Shown here piece by piece: positions 42,611 to 51,804 of a stretch of 64,000 bases of DNA. Position numbers and translations under genes: made by a program. The notes beneath the pieces were generated by a model. It searched no databases. It was not told the origin of the DNA and saw nothing but the letters and a program-made list of their open reading frames with translations. This DNA comes from CAZQRP01 sp964596125. Its GTDB lineage: Bacteria > Chloroflexota > Dehalococcoidia > GIF9 > UBA5629. How positions within the stretch are numbered: position 1 is the stretch's first letter; every line of letters starts with the position of its first letter. The stretch covers positions 255,361 through 319,360 of the forward strand of contig CAZQRP010000001.1 of assembly GCA_964596125.1 (NCBI GenBank), given 5' to 3'.

Positions 42611-43588
42611 ATGGTTGAAGAAATTTTACCAAACCTGTATAGGATCGAAATCCCTCTACCTAATAATCCTCTGAAGGTTTTGAATTCCTACGTAGTGAAG
42701 GCTCCGGGACGATCGCTAATTATTGATACAGGATTGAATCGCCAGGAATGTGAGTCTGTAATGCGTTCCAGCTTAGAGGCGTTGTCTGTAGATTTACGGA
42801 AAACAGATTTTTTTATTACTCATATGCATGCGGATCATTGTGGCCTTGTTGGAAACCTGGCCACCGATAGCTCAAAGGTCTACTTCAATGAGTTGGAGGC
42901 TTCTTTAGGTACTGAGAGTATAGAGGAGAATTGGGATGAGATTAAAGCAAAATTTAGTTCACATGGCTTCCAGGAAGACGAGCTTGAAAAGGCTATGACT
43001 TCTCATCCAGGTTTTCTTTATACGTTAAAAACGCGTGTAGATTTTTGCATTAAAAAAGAAGGTGATGTCATAGACATTGGTGATTATTCCTTCAGGTGTC
43101 TCGAAACTCCGGGACATACTCCAGCTCATACGTGTCTTTACGAACCTGAGAAGAACATTCTTATTTCCGGGGACCACATTCTTTTTGATATTACTCCACA
43201 TATTACTCCATGGACTAAATTAGGCGGTAATTCACTCAAAATGTATCTGGGAAGCCTGGACAAGGTCTATAACTTAAATGTTAACCTCGTGTTGCCAGGC
43301 CACCGGAGCATCCGGCATAGCCAGAAAAAAAGGATAGACGAATTAAGGGCACATCATAAGACCAGATTAAATGAGGTTCTGTCAGCTCTCAAGGAAGGGG
43401 AAAAAACTGCATTTCAGATAGCGCCGTATATCACCTGGGACATAAAATACCGTTCCTGGGAATTTTTCCCTTCATTACAGAAGTTTTTTGCCGTAGCAGA
43501 AACGGTGGCTCACTTACAGTACTTGGAAGAGGAGAGTGCTATATGTAGAAATACTCAGGATGGTAAGATATTGTTCTCATTGACCTGA
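42611..43588 (+). CDS. MBL-fold metallo-hydrolase
   Basis: The 325-residue protein has the zinc motif THMHADH (H71, H73, D75, H76), TPGHTPAHTCLY, SGDHILFDI and LPGHRSI. The first 230 residues form the MBL domain and the last 90 or so a helical winged-helix-like tail, as in LACTB2-type hydrolases. Members cut RNA, acyl-thioesters or glutathione adducts; none can be preferred here. GGAGGTAAAG lies nine bases before the ATG. It follows the SDR by about 200 bases, with a hairpin between them, so they are likely separate units. Confidence 0.9.
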   Translation: MVEEILPNLYRIEIPLPNNPLKVLNSYVVKAPGRSLIIDTGLNRQECESVMRSSLEALSVDLRKTDFFITHMHADHCGLVGNLATDSSKVYFNELEASLGTESIEENWDEIKAKFSSHGFQEDELEKAMTSHPGFLYTLKTRVDFCIKKEGDVIDIGDYSFRCLETPGHTPAHTCLYEPEKNILISGDHILFDITPHITPWTKLGGNSLKMYLGSLDKVYNLNVNLVLPGHRSIRHSQKKRIDELRAHHKTRLNEVLSALKEGEKTAFQIAPYITWDIKYRSWEFFPSLQKFFAVAETVAHLQYLEEESAICRNTQDGKILFSLT

Positions 43589-44056
43589 GTGTTAGCTATC
43601 GCTTTATTCGGGCGGATGCAGCTGCCATGTAGATACAAGTGCATAGTCAGTCATAGTGAACCAGGTGAGACACCGGGAGTCAATCAAAATTGTTGGTTGT
43701 TGGCGACGTTCAGGGAGCGGAATTGCATAGCTGTGCTACGCGCACTATCGGCTCTCAATAATGTCTTTCTATTGTAACTCCTGATTGATATTTAATGGCT
43801 TTCCAATTGCCGGCTCTACTAACTTAAGTGGTTTATTAGTGACCGGTACATGGCACATAACCTTGTGTGCCACTTTTAAGCGAAGGATTCATTAACGTAG
43901 CAGGTCGAAATAGAAAACTAACTTCGATAGTAGTGTTTCCTATGTTTTAAAATTCTTAAATTGTATGAGAAAGCTTAGGACCAGAATCGGCTGATTGATA
44001 AGCCAGTTAAATAGGTTTAGAATAATGACTGTTGTAAGCACTAAAGGGTAACAGAG
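43589..44056. other. Intergenic region after the MBL hydrolase
   Basis: About 470 bases; one open frame of 62 residues starts right at the hydrolase stop but has no ribosome site or family likeness. Nothing else recognised. Confidence 0.35.
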
Positions 44057-44794
44057 ATGCAACAATTGTTCCAATGCTATAAGTGTGGTTCGCAGAATAC
44101 TTATGGATTGCGATTCTGTACGGTATGTGGTGAAAAGTTTCAGTACAAGTGTCCTCAGTGTGGCACCAGTGTTGAACCTGGTTCCAGATCTTGCTTGAGT
44201 TGTACAGCGGAGTTAGATTGGGGAGTGCAGCGGCAAGAGGAGACTCCTCCTGAAGAATCAAAGAAAGCCGAACACAAGGAAGAAAAAACGCATGAGGAAG
44301 AGAAAGCATATGTAGCGCCTGTGGGGAAAAGTACGCAACGGAAAAAGACGACTCCATGGCTTATTGCTTTTGTGGCTATTGTCCTCTGTATTATGGCGGT
44401 GTTTGCTATAGATACGTTTCTACAAGGTAGATTGTCGAACGGTTCGACAGCTACAGAGTCTCCAGAGCCGGAGATAACCGGAGTACAGATCACCGCTGAA
44501 GAATTGCTGCAAGCTTACAAGACAGACGAGCTGGCAGCGGACAAACTATATAAAGGTGAGATTTTGAAAGTTACCGGGAAAGTAAATAGCACTGGCAAAA
44601 ATATTGTTGGTACTCAATTTGTGAAACTCTCTGGAGGCAGCATCAAGGCTTGGGGAGTCCAATGTATGTTTGATAAGAAAAATGAGACTGAACTAGCTCG
44701 ATTGACTAAGGGTGAAATCGTGACAATAGTCGGCGAGTGCGATGGCTATTTGATTACAGATGTTAAAATGAAAGATTGTGTTCTGGTTGATTGA
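44057..44794 (+). CDS. Double zinc-ribbon membrane protein with OB-fold (tRNA_anti-like) domain
   Basis: The 245-residue protein has two zinc ribbons (C7/C10/C21/C24 and C32/C35/C46/C49), an acidic and Lys-rich linker (EESKKAEHKEEKTHEEEKAY), one membrane helix (about 97-117) and an outer domain from 140 on. That domain (ITAEELLQAYKTDELAADKL, VTGKVNSTGKN, VQCMFDKKNE, VTIVGECDGYL, MKDCVLVD) fits the OB-fold tRNA_anti-like family found in exported proteins. The ligand is unknown. The anchor resembles that of the protein at 39161-39928. Its ribosome site is weak. Confidence 0.78.
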   Translation: MQQLFQCYKCGSQNTYGLRFCTVCGEKFQYKCPQCGTSVEPGSRSCLSCTAELDWGVQRQEETPPEESKKAEHKEEKTHEEEKAYVAPVGKSTQRKKTTPWLIAFVAIVLCIMAVFAIDTFLQGRLSNGSTATESPEPEITGVQITAEELLQAYKTDELAADKLYKGEILKVTGKVNSTGKNIVGTQFVKLSGGSIKAWGVQCMFDKKNETELARLTKGEIVTIVGECDGYLITDVKMKDCVLVD

Positions 44795-45116
44795 GAAAGC
44801 AACTATTATAACCGTGGCTATCTCTGGTATTCTGTCATAATTTGTGATATTGGGAAAAACCTGTTACCTCGTTGGAAAGTCAGTTCAGGGATTAGCGATA
44901 TCCATGTTCTTTAAACTGTTCTTTTCAGCGGAGATCAAAGAGAGCGTACAAGCATTCGAAGCTATTTTGCTTTTAACAAGATCGATGTAGTTAAGTTGCA
45001 GAATATATGTAAAATAATTAATTTACTGTCCTGATACTGGACGTACGATATCATGTACAGTTTAGCCACAGGTGGTACAATAGGGAAAATTATTTCTAGG
45101 AATGGAGGTGTCGCCA
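44795..45116. other. Intergenic region before the small membrane-protein pair
   Basis: About 320 AT-rich bases. TACAAT near 45077-45082 may be a -10 for the following genes, but no good -35 is present. Confidence 0.35.
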
Positions 45117-45404
45117 ATGGATATTGCATGGTTTCGGGATCTGATTATTTGCATCTCAGGATTAGTGGTGACAGCAGTATTTGTCTTCGTTGCTATACTG
45201 GCATATTCCTTTTATAAAAGGGAAAAGCGCGTACTGGATTCAATTGAAGAGACATCAAAAGCAGTACGGGGAATTGCTGCTACCGTGGCAGAAAGGATGA
45301 TCAATCCTGTGGGTCAAATGATGGCTATTATTCAAGGCGTGCGTCAAGGCATTGACGTGGTAAATAAACTATTTAAGAGAGACGAAGGAGGGAAAGATGG
45401 ATAG
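45117..45404 (+). CDS. Small single-helix membrane protein
   Basis: From ATG 45117 the protein has 95 residues: one helix near the N-terminus (LIICISGLVVTAVFVFVAIL), then YKREKRVLDSIEETSKAVRG and an amphipathic C-terminus. GGAGGT lies seven bases upstream; an ATG at 45102 would include that site in the coding part. It overlaps the YtxH gene by eight bases and probably works with it in the envelope. The family is not recognised beyond a loose likeness to DUF948-type proteins. Confidence 0.7.
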   Translation: MDIAWFRDLIICISGLVVTAVFVFVAILAYSFYKREKRVLDSIEETSKAVRGIAATVAERMINPVGQMMAIIQGVRQGIDVVNKLFKRDEGGKDG

Positions 45405-45621
45405 TCGAGATGGCGGTAGTGGTTTCCTTGTTGGATTCGTAGTGGGCGCAGTCGTTGGTTTATCTATTGGATTGCTCTATGCCCCGCGGCCGGGTGAGGA
45501 AACGAGACAGCTATTGAAAGAGAAAGCGGAAGTAGCAAAAGAGAGAACTGCTGAAGTTGCCCAAAAAGTTAGGGAAACTGCTGCCGATGTGAGGAAGAAG
45601 GTGCAGACAGTATCCGAGTAA
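45397..45621 (+). CDS. YtxH domain protein
   Basis: The 74-residue protein has a Gly-rich helix (GFLVGFVVGAVVGLSIGLLY) followed by APRPGEETRQLLKEKAE and an Ala/Glu/Lys coiled-coil tail, the YtxH pattern. These small proteins are often stress-induced and membrane-linked; their work is unknown. It overlaps the preceding membrane-protein gene by eight bases. Confidence 0.85.
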   Translation: MDSRDGGSGFLVGFVVGAVVGLSIGLLYAPRPGEETRQLLKEKAEVAKERTAEVAQKVRETAADVRKKVQTVSE

Positions 45622-45712
45622 ATAAGAGAGCAGACAAAGCCATATAGTACCTGCGGAGGAAAATCCTCAGCATATTTAAATATATCATGAAGGATTATTG
45701 GTGTATCTAAGG

Positions 45713-45754
45713 CAGACCTGTTCCTATGCTCTGGTTAATATACTGTCAGGTCTG
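45713..45754 (+). repeat. 8-bp inverted repeat in the leader of the AI-2E family gene
   Basis: CAGACCTG (45713-45720) and CAGGTCTG (45747-45754) are separated by 26 bases. It may be a leader fold or the end of the ytxH transcript; no U-run follows. A smaller GAGGA/TCCTC hairpin lies at about 45656-45668. Confidence 0.35.
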
Positions 45755-45855
45755 GCAAAAAAAGACTATAGGTTAGTTTAACTGGAATAAAGCTGCATTA
45801 TCCGTGAAATTGATGATGTTGCACGTACTGTCATGGCTCCTAAAAGATACGAGGA

Positions 45856-46971
45856 GTGAGTGAAGTAGCCTTGTCTACAAGAGGGAGTGCGTTTAAAAGA
45901 AACCAGAGCTTAATACTTTTTATATTAGGTTTCGTCATCGTATTTTGGCTTCTCTATGCTTTTAGGAGCGTTATATTCCCGTTTATATTGGGTCTAGCGT
46001 TAGTGTATCTTTTGCAACCGCTTGTATCATGGGTTGAGAGGAAATTGCCCTACGAAGGTAGGTGGCTGAGAGCAAAGAGAATCCTCATTATATTAGTTAT
46101 TTTTACTGTAATCCTGGGATTGGTTGCCCTTCTTTCTATTTATCTCATTACAGTCGTTGTGCATTCGTTTTTAGTCCTTTTAAATAATGTGCCTGAATAT
46201 ATTTCCGAAGGTCTGGAAACGTTGCAGGAGTGGGCTGAATCTATTCGGCATCAGTTTCCTTCAGGGATGCAACAGCAGGTGGATGAGTTTATTGTTGATG
46301 TCGGTACGGCGTTAGGCAATGCTATACAAGATGTTTTCATGAGAGGTCTTGCATTTATACCGACTACTTTTACGTTGATTCTTGGTTTTGTTTCCCTTCC
46401 AATTTTCATTTTTTATCTTTTAAAAGATTCCAGGAAAATATCTGAAGGATTCTATTCCATTTTTTCACCCGCTGTAGCTGTACACGCCAGGAAAATCATC
46501 CAAATTATTAAGGACGTACTTGGTAGATATATTCGTGCTCAACTATTACTCGGATTGGCCGTAGCCAGCCTTGTTTTTCTAGGATTATTTATTATGGATA
46601 TAGAACTTGCGCCGGCACTGGCTGTCTTTGCTGGGCTAACTGAGCTGATACCGATACTTGGGCCCTGGATTGGTGGCGCAGTCGGAGTGTTAGTTGCTCT
46701 GGCAACCGCACCGGAAAAAACCCTTTGGGTAGCTTTCCTTTACTTTATTGTTCAGCAATTTGAAAATATTTTTCTTGTCCCCAGAATCCAGGGTGGTCAA
46801 TTACGTATAAATCCAGCATTCCTCATGGTCTTGCTTGTTTTAGGAGCTTACATTGCCGGTATTTGGGGCATATTGCTGGCTGCTCCATTGACTGCCACTA
46901 TTGTTGAGATTTATAAATACGTGCGTGAAAGTTTACAGCGGCGGGAGATTGAACAGCTCTCTGAAACTTGA
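45856..46971 (+). CDS. AI-2E family transporter (PerM-like)
   Basis: The 371-residue polytopic protein has about eight helices and the family's conserved parts: FRSVIFPFILGLALVYLLQP, LGFVSLPIFIFYLLKD, and the late GxxxxxPxxG-like loop FAGLTELIPILGPWIGGAVG. Family members export small molecules or act as Na+/H+ exchangers; the autoinducer-2 name is historical. The start GTG 45856 is set by frame likeness; GAGGA directly abuts it, so a start a few codons on is possible. Confidence 0.9.
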   Translation: MSEVALSTRGSAFKRNQSLILFILGFVIVFWLLYAFRSVIFPFILGLALVYLLQPLVSWVERKLPYEGRWLRAKRILIILVIFTVILGLVALLSIYLITVVVHSFLVLLNNVPEYISEGLETLQEWAESIRHQFPSGMQQQVDEFIVDVGTALGNAIQDVFMRGLAFIPTTFTLILGFVSLPIFIFYLLKDSRKISEGFYSIFSPAVAVHARKIIQIIKDVLGRYIRAQLLLGLAVASLVFLGLFIMDIELAPALAVFAGLTELIPILGPWIGGAVGVLVALATAPEKTLWVAFLYFIVQQFENIFLVPRIQGGQLRINPAFLMVLLVLGAYIAGIWGILLAAPLTATIVEIYKYVRESLQRREIEQLSET

Positions 46972-47350
46972 ATTCGGCGTCTGGTTATGACAGGATAGAT
47001 GGAAGATTCCCCTATTGCCAGAAGCTCAGCTCAGGGAAGATATCGTACATCGCCTTGTTTAATATATAATACCTATTGATAGCTTTAGAATAATACAGGT
47101 TGAGAATACAGCTCGCAAAATATTGTTCACATACGGTTCACTACGAGTTAAAAAGACCACAGTTGTCTTTTACCGGGGCTCAAGCTGTGTAAAGTTAAAA
47201 AACCTGTTTTTCAGCAATGTCGGAAGTGTAAATCCCCGCAGATTCTTTTAAGCCTGGTCTATCTCGTTATCCGTTAATGATAGCTGTCAGTTTTTATACC
47301 TTTGTGCAGATCTCGTGTTACAATAGATATCTAAACACTAAACAGAGGAC
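46972..47350. other. Intergenic region upstream of uvrA
   Basis: About 380 bases, no gene seen. TACAAT at 47318-47323 could be a -10 box, with no good -35. Confidence 0.3.
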
Positions 47351-50215
47351 ATGAATTTGAATAGTATAGCTATAAAAGGGGCCCGGGAGCATAACCTGAA
47401 GAATATTGATGTCACTATTCCACGGGATAAACTGGTGGCCATCACCGGTGTTTCCGGTTCGGGTAAAAGCTCTCTGGCTTTCGATACTATATATGCAGAG
47501 GGACAGCGTCGCTATATAGAATCGCTCTCAGCCTATGCTCGTCAATTTTTGGGTCGTATGGAAAAGCCGGATGTGGATTATATTGAGGGATTAAGTCCTG
47601 CCATTTCAATTGACCAAAAGGGACCGTCACATAATCCGCGTTCTACGGTCGGCACAGTAACCGAAATCTACGATTACCTGCGTCTTCTTTTTGCCCGTGT
47701 TGGTCATCCACATTGTCCCAACTGCGGGCGGGAGATATCAAGACAGACTGTTCAGCAGATTGTAGATGCTGTACAAGAAATACCCGCAGGTAAACGGATT
47801 ATGATTTTATCTCCAATAATAAAGGACCGCAAAGGAGAGCATAAGACGATATTTGATGACTTGCATAAGGCCGGATTTGTCCGTGTTCGAGTTAACGGAC
47901 ATATTCGCGACTTGTCCGAGGAGTTTGAACTTGATAAAAACAAAAAACATACTATCGAAGTGGTTGTCGACCGGTTACTTACAGGAGAGGCTGAAAACGC
48001 CAGTCGCATTGCAGACTCTGTAGAAACAGCGTTAAAGCTTGGAGCTGGTGTTGTTCTTATTTCAATCATTGATGGTGAGGAGTTACTTTTCTCGGAGCAC
48101 TTTGCCTGTGTCCATTGTGGCATAAGCCTTGGCGAGATTGCGCCACGAAGCTTCAGCTTCAATAGTCCTCATGGCGCTTGTCCGTCTTGTAGCGGGCTTG
48201 GTGTGAAGCTGGAGATAGATCCCGATCTAATAATACCCAATAAAGAACTCAGCCTGTCTGAGGGTGCTATTGCCGTTTGGGGGTGGGGTTCATGGCGTAG
48301 TAGCCAGCTCGAAGACATGGCTCGACGCCATGGCTTCTCAATTAATGTACCTGTCAGTAAACTAAGTAAGGAGCATCTCGACCTCGTTTTATATGGTGAA
48401 TATAAAGAGCCGACGCGATACCGTAACCGCTATGGACGCGTCAGAGAATATTTCACAGGTTTTGAAGGTGCTATTACTAATTTGGAACGCCTGTATCGAG
48501 AGACAGAATCTGGTAACTCGCGCGCTTATATTGAGCGATTTATGGCTTCTCATCCGTGTCCGGTTTGCCAAGGGAAGAGACTGAAGCCTGAATCTCTGGC
48601 GGTTACTATTGATGGCAAGAATGTCATTGAGGTAACGGAGCTATCCGCTCTGGAAGTTTTAAAGTGGATTCGGTTCCTCGCTGATGGCCGGGATGGAAAA
48701 CCTTGTCTCACGTCCTATGAACTTACTATAGCTCACCAGATAGTTAAAGAGATCAGTACCCGGTTGGGCTTTCTTACGGATATCGGTTTAGGTTATCTCT
48801 CCTTGGACCGTCCTTCTGCAACATTGAGTGGTGGGGAAGCCCAGAGAATCCGGCTGGCCACTCAAATCGGTAGTGGTCTCATGGGGGTTCTTTACATATG
48901 TGACGAGCCTACTATCGGATTACATCCTGCCGATGTTTTTCGCTTGACAGAGACGATAAAGAGGCTTCGTGATCTGGGTAACACCATTCTTATTGTGGAG
49001 CATGATGAGTCTATGATGCGGGCTGCTGACTACATTTTAGATATGGGTCCGGGCGCTGGTGAAAATGGTGGTTGGGTCGTTGCCAGCGGGTCACTGCAAG
49101 ATATCATGAGTTGCCCTGAGTCGATAACTGGACAGTACCTCAACAAGACCAAGCAGATCCCCTTGCCGTCAAGCCGCCGTCCCGGTTCGGGCAAGAAGCT
49201 GGTAGTAAAAGGCGCCATGGAGAACAATTTAAAGAAAATCGATGCAACCATACCGCTTGGCAAGTTCGTCTGTATCAGCGGTGTTTCCGGTAGTGGTAAG
49301 AGTACGCTTATTAACGAGGTGTTGTATAAAAAGCTGGCACAGACATTTTATCAGTCAAAGGTCAGGCCGGGTAAGTGTGATGAAATTATTGGTACCGAAT
49401 ATATAGATAAGGTGGCGAATATTGATCAGTCACCAATAGGTCGTACACCACGTAGTAATCCAGCTACTTATACTGGCACGTTTACTCCTATTCGGGAGCT
49501 GTTCGCTACTGTTCCGGAAGCACGCATGCGTGGCTATCCACCTGGTCGATTTTCATTCAATGTAAGAGGAGGCCGTTGCGAAGCCTGCCAGGGCGAAGGC
49601 CATATTCAAATAGAAATGCAATTTTTACCTGATGTGACAGTACCTTGTGAAATATGCAAAGGTAGACGCTATAACCGTGAAGCTCTTGAGATTCATTTCA
49701 AAGGCAAGAATATTGCTGAAATACTTGATATGACTGTAGACGAGGCGCTCGTATTTTTTGAACATTTTCCCAAGGTGAGAAATAAGCTTGCGACAATGCG
49801 AGACGTCGGATTAGGCTATATTCGCCTGGGGCAGCCGGCGCCGACTCTTTCAGGTGGCGAAGCCCAGCGGGTGAAACTTGCTACCGAGTTATCGCGACGA
49901 GCTACTGGTCAAACTCTCTATATCCTTGATGAACCCACAACTGGTCTTTCTTTTGCTGATATAGACTGCTTGCTGAATGTACTTCAGCGCCTGGTGAATG
50001 CGGGTAATACCGTGGTTATTATTGAGCACCATTTGGATGTTATTAAGAATGCTGACTATATTATTGACCTCGGTCCTGGTGCCGGTGATGACGGAGGTTA
50101 TATTATCGCAACCGGCACACCTGAGGAAGTGGCTGAGATCGGGTCTTCGTTTACCGGGCAATACCTCCATGATGTGCTTCGGAAACAGCAAAAAGAGTAT
50201 TCCCTGGCCAATTAA
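47351..50215 (+). CDS. uvrA: UvrABC excinuclease subunit A
   Basis: The full-length 954-residue protein finds DNA damage for nucleotide-excision repair. It has two ABC ATPase halves: Walker A GVSGSGKSS (33-41) and GVSGSGKST, and signatures LSGGEAQRIRLA and LSGGEAQRVKLA. Zinc modules are CPNC, CVHC/CPSC, CPVC and CEAC...CEIC. Length and order match UvrA closely. AGAGGA abuts ATG 47351, and TTG 47357 is a possible start with better spacing. uvrB and uvrC are not in the window. Confidence 0.98.
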   Translation: MNLNSIAIKGAREHNLKNIDVTIPRDKLVAITGVSGSGKSSLAFDTIYAEGQRRYIESLSAYARQFLGRMEKPDVDYIEGLSPAISIDQKGPSHNPRSTVGTVTEIYDYLRLLFARVGHPHCPNCGREISRQTVQQIVDAVQEIPAGKRIMILSPIIKDRKGEHKTIFDDLHKAGFVRVRVNGHIRDLSEEFELDKNKKHTIEVVVDRLLTGEAENASRIADSVETALKLGAGVVLISIIDGEELLFSEHFACVHCGISLGEIAPRSFSFNSPHGACPSCSGLGVKLEIDPDLIIPNKELSLSEGAIAVWGWGSWRSSQLEDMARRHGFSINVPVSKLSKEHLDLVLYGEYKEPTRYRNRYGRVREYFTGFEGAITNLERLYRETESGNSRAYIERFMASHPCPVCQGKRLKPESLAVTIDGKNVIEVTELSALEVLKWIRFLADGRDGKPCLTSYELTIAHQIVKEISTRLGFLTDIGLGYLSLDRPSATLSGGEAQRIRLATQIGSGLMGVLYICDEPTIGLHPADVFRLTETIKRLRDLGNTILIVEHDESMMRAADYILDMGPGAGENGGWVVASGSLQDIMSCPESITGQYLNKTKQIPLPSSRRPGSGKKLVVKGAMENNLKKIDATIPLGKFVCISGVSGSGKSTLINEVLYKKLAQTFYQSKVRPGKCDEIIGTEYIDKVANIDQSPIGRTPRSNPATYTGTFTPIRELFATVPEARMRGYPPGRFSFNVRGGRCEACQGEGHIQIEMQFLPDVTVPCEICKGRRYNREALEIHFKGKNIAEILDMTVDEALVFFEHFPKVRNKLATMRDVGLGYIRLGQPAPTLSGGEAQRVKLATELSRRATGQTLYILDEPTTGLSFADIDCLLNVLQRLVNAGNTVVIIEHHLDVIKNADYIIDLGPGAGDDGGYIIATGTPEEVAEIGSSFTGQYLHDVLRKQQKEYSLAN

Positions 50216-50269
50216 TCGGTTTCTGTTGTAAACGAAAAATCTGGTACGGTGTTAAATCCGCCAGCCTTG

Positions 50270-50512
50270 TTAACCCTCGATAATATCTCCGATGACTGGA
50301 TCGACCCTCACCCCTCTGGAAAGCACCCAGGCGATACCCTGGTCTATTTCTGATTCTTCTCCCTCCAACTCAAGAACTACCCACCCTTTGTTTTCCGAGA
50401 CATCTGCCCGGCGTATATTGGTCACTACCCTGAACTGGTGGCCAAGGTTATAAATAATTGGCTCTTTGATTAGCTCCTCTGGAAAAGTGAACATCACTTG
50501 TCTCTTGGCCAT
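50270..50512 (-). CDS. NIL domain protein
   Basis: The 80-residue protein is a single NIL domain (VMFTFPEELIKEPIIYNLGH, then WVVLELEGEESEIDQGIAWV). NIL domains occur at the end of methionine-transport ATPases and in some ferredoxins, where they sense a ligand such as methionine. As a lone domain just after thrC and a cystathionine enzyme gene, it may be a sulfur-amino-acid sensor (inference). It follows threonine synthase by 57 bases. Confidence 0.85.
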   Translation of the reverse strand: MAKRQVMFTFPEELIKEPIIYNLGHQFRVVTNIRRADVSENKGWVVLELEGEESEIDQGIAWVLSRGVRVDPVIGDIIEG

Positions 50513-50569
50513 ATTATCCTCCCTTTGTTTATCCTGAGACTTAGTATACCATGTTGGAATTATACAGGT

Positions 50570-51793
50570 TCAAGCTGGGACTTTGAGCACTGCTTCAAGG
50601 GATTCAAGGGTCGGCTCAACAGTGAAAGAATGTACCGTATCTGATAATATTTCCTGTGTCCTTGGTCCTGCCCCCGTGATAAAAGCAACCGTAAGTTCAT
50701 TCTTTTTGATTATGCCTGAGGCTGCCAGCTTCTTTAATACGCCTACTGTTACTCCACCAACAGCTTCAGCAAAGATGCCTTCTGTCTGAGCCAGCAATTT
50801 TATTCCGGCGATGGCTTCCTCGTCAGTAACTGCGTAAGCGCCACCTCCAGACTCTCTGGCAACTCTCAATGCGTAGTAGCCGTCAGCCGGATTACCGACA
50901 GCTATGGACTTGGCAATAGTATCGGGTTTTACCGGGTGTACATGGAGGCTGCCTGCCTGAAAGGCGTTCACAATGGGCGAGGAGCCGGTGGCTTGGGCCA
51001 GATACATGTGGGTATTAACCGGTTTGATCAAGCCGAGCATGGATAACTCGTCTAACGCTTTCCATATGCGGGTAAAGAGCAGCCCTGAAGCAGAAGGAGC
51101 TATAACATAATCAGGTGCACGCCATCCCAGTTGTTCCACTACCTCGAAACCAAGTGTCTTGCTTCCTTCGGCATAGTAAGGTCTGAGATTTATATTAATA
51201 AAACCCCACTTGTATTTTTCTGCTACTTGGCTGCACAGGCGATTGACATCGTCATAGCTCCCTTCGACCTTTATTAAAATTGGATTGTAAATCGCCGTCC
51301 CTACTAACTTGCCCAGTTCTATATTGGAGGGAACGAAGACATAGGCATTCATGTTTGCCTTGGCAGCGTGAGCAGCTACACTGGCAGCAAGATTACCTGT
51401 TGAAGCACAGGCTATAGTGTTAAATCCAAACTCCTGTGCTTTGGTAACGGCAACTGAGACCGGCCTATCCTTGAATGAGTATGTCGGATTGAGGCAGTCG
51501 TTTTTAATGTAGAGCTGATTTAATCCCAGTTCACGCCCCAGGTTATCGGCCTTAATCAGGGGCGTAAAACCGGTGCCGATGTCGATCTCTGTGCCTTCAA
51601 CCGGCAGCATATCACGGTAGCGCCATATGCTCAACGGTCCCCTGGCAAGCTTTTTCCGGCTTAGCGTTTTGGCCATTGCCTTATAGTCATAGCTGACCTC
51701 TAACGGGCTGAAACAGAAATCGCACAGATTAAGAGGCTGCACAGGGTATTCTTGGCCGCACTTACGACACCGTAATGATCGTGCATATGACAA
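50570..51793 (-). CDS. thrC: Threonine synthase
   Basis: The 407-residue PLP enzyme turns O-phosphohomoserine into threonine. It has a zinc-ribbon N-terminus (C9, C12, C24, C27), the PLP Lys in NPTYSFKDRP (K108), ACASTGNLAASVAAHAAKA and TGAGPRTQE. The N-terminal zinc ribbon is common in the long archaeal/actinobacterial type. It follows the cystathionine enzyme gene by 11 bases, so both are co-transcribed; they share the homoserine-derived branch point. Confidence 0.95.
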   Translation of the reverse strand: MSYARSLRCRKCGQEYPVQPLNLCDFCFSPLEVSYDYKAMAKTLSRKKLARGPLSIWRYRDMLPVEGTEIDIGTGFTPLIKADNLGRELGLNQLYIKNDCLNPTYSFKDRPVSVAVTKAQEFGFNTIACASTGNLAASVAAHAAKANMNAYVFVPSNIELGKLVGTAIYNPILIKVEGSYDDVNRLCSQVAEKYKWGFININLRPYYAEGSKTLGFEVVEQLGWRAPDYVIAPSASGLLFTRIWKALDELSMLGLIKPVNTHMYLAQATGSSPIVNAFQAGSLHVHPVKPDTIAKSIAVGNPADGYYALRVARESGGGAYAVTDEEAIAGIKLLAQTEGIFAEAVGGVTVGVLKKLAASGIIKKNELTVAFITGAGPRTQEILSDTVHSFTVEPTLESLEAVLKVPA

Positions 51794-51804
51794 CTTTATC
51801 TCCT

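Noticed and set aside
43589..43777. 62-residue frame after the MBL hydrolase
   Set aside because: Starts at the hydrolase stop with no ribosome site, and composition does not suggest a real protein.
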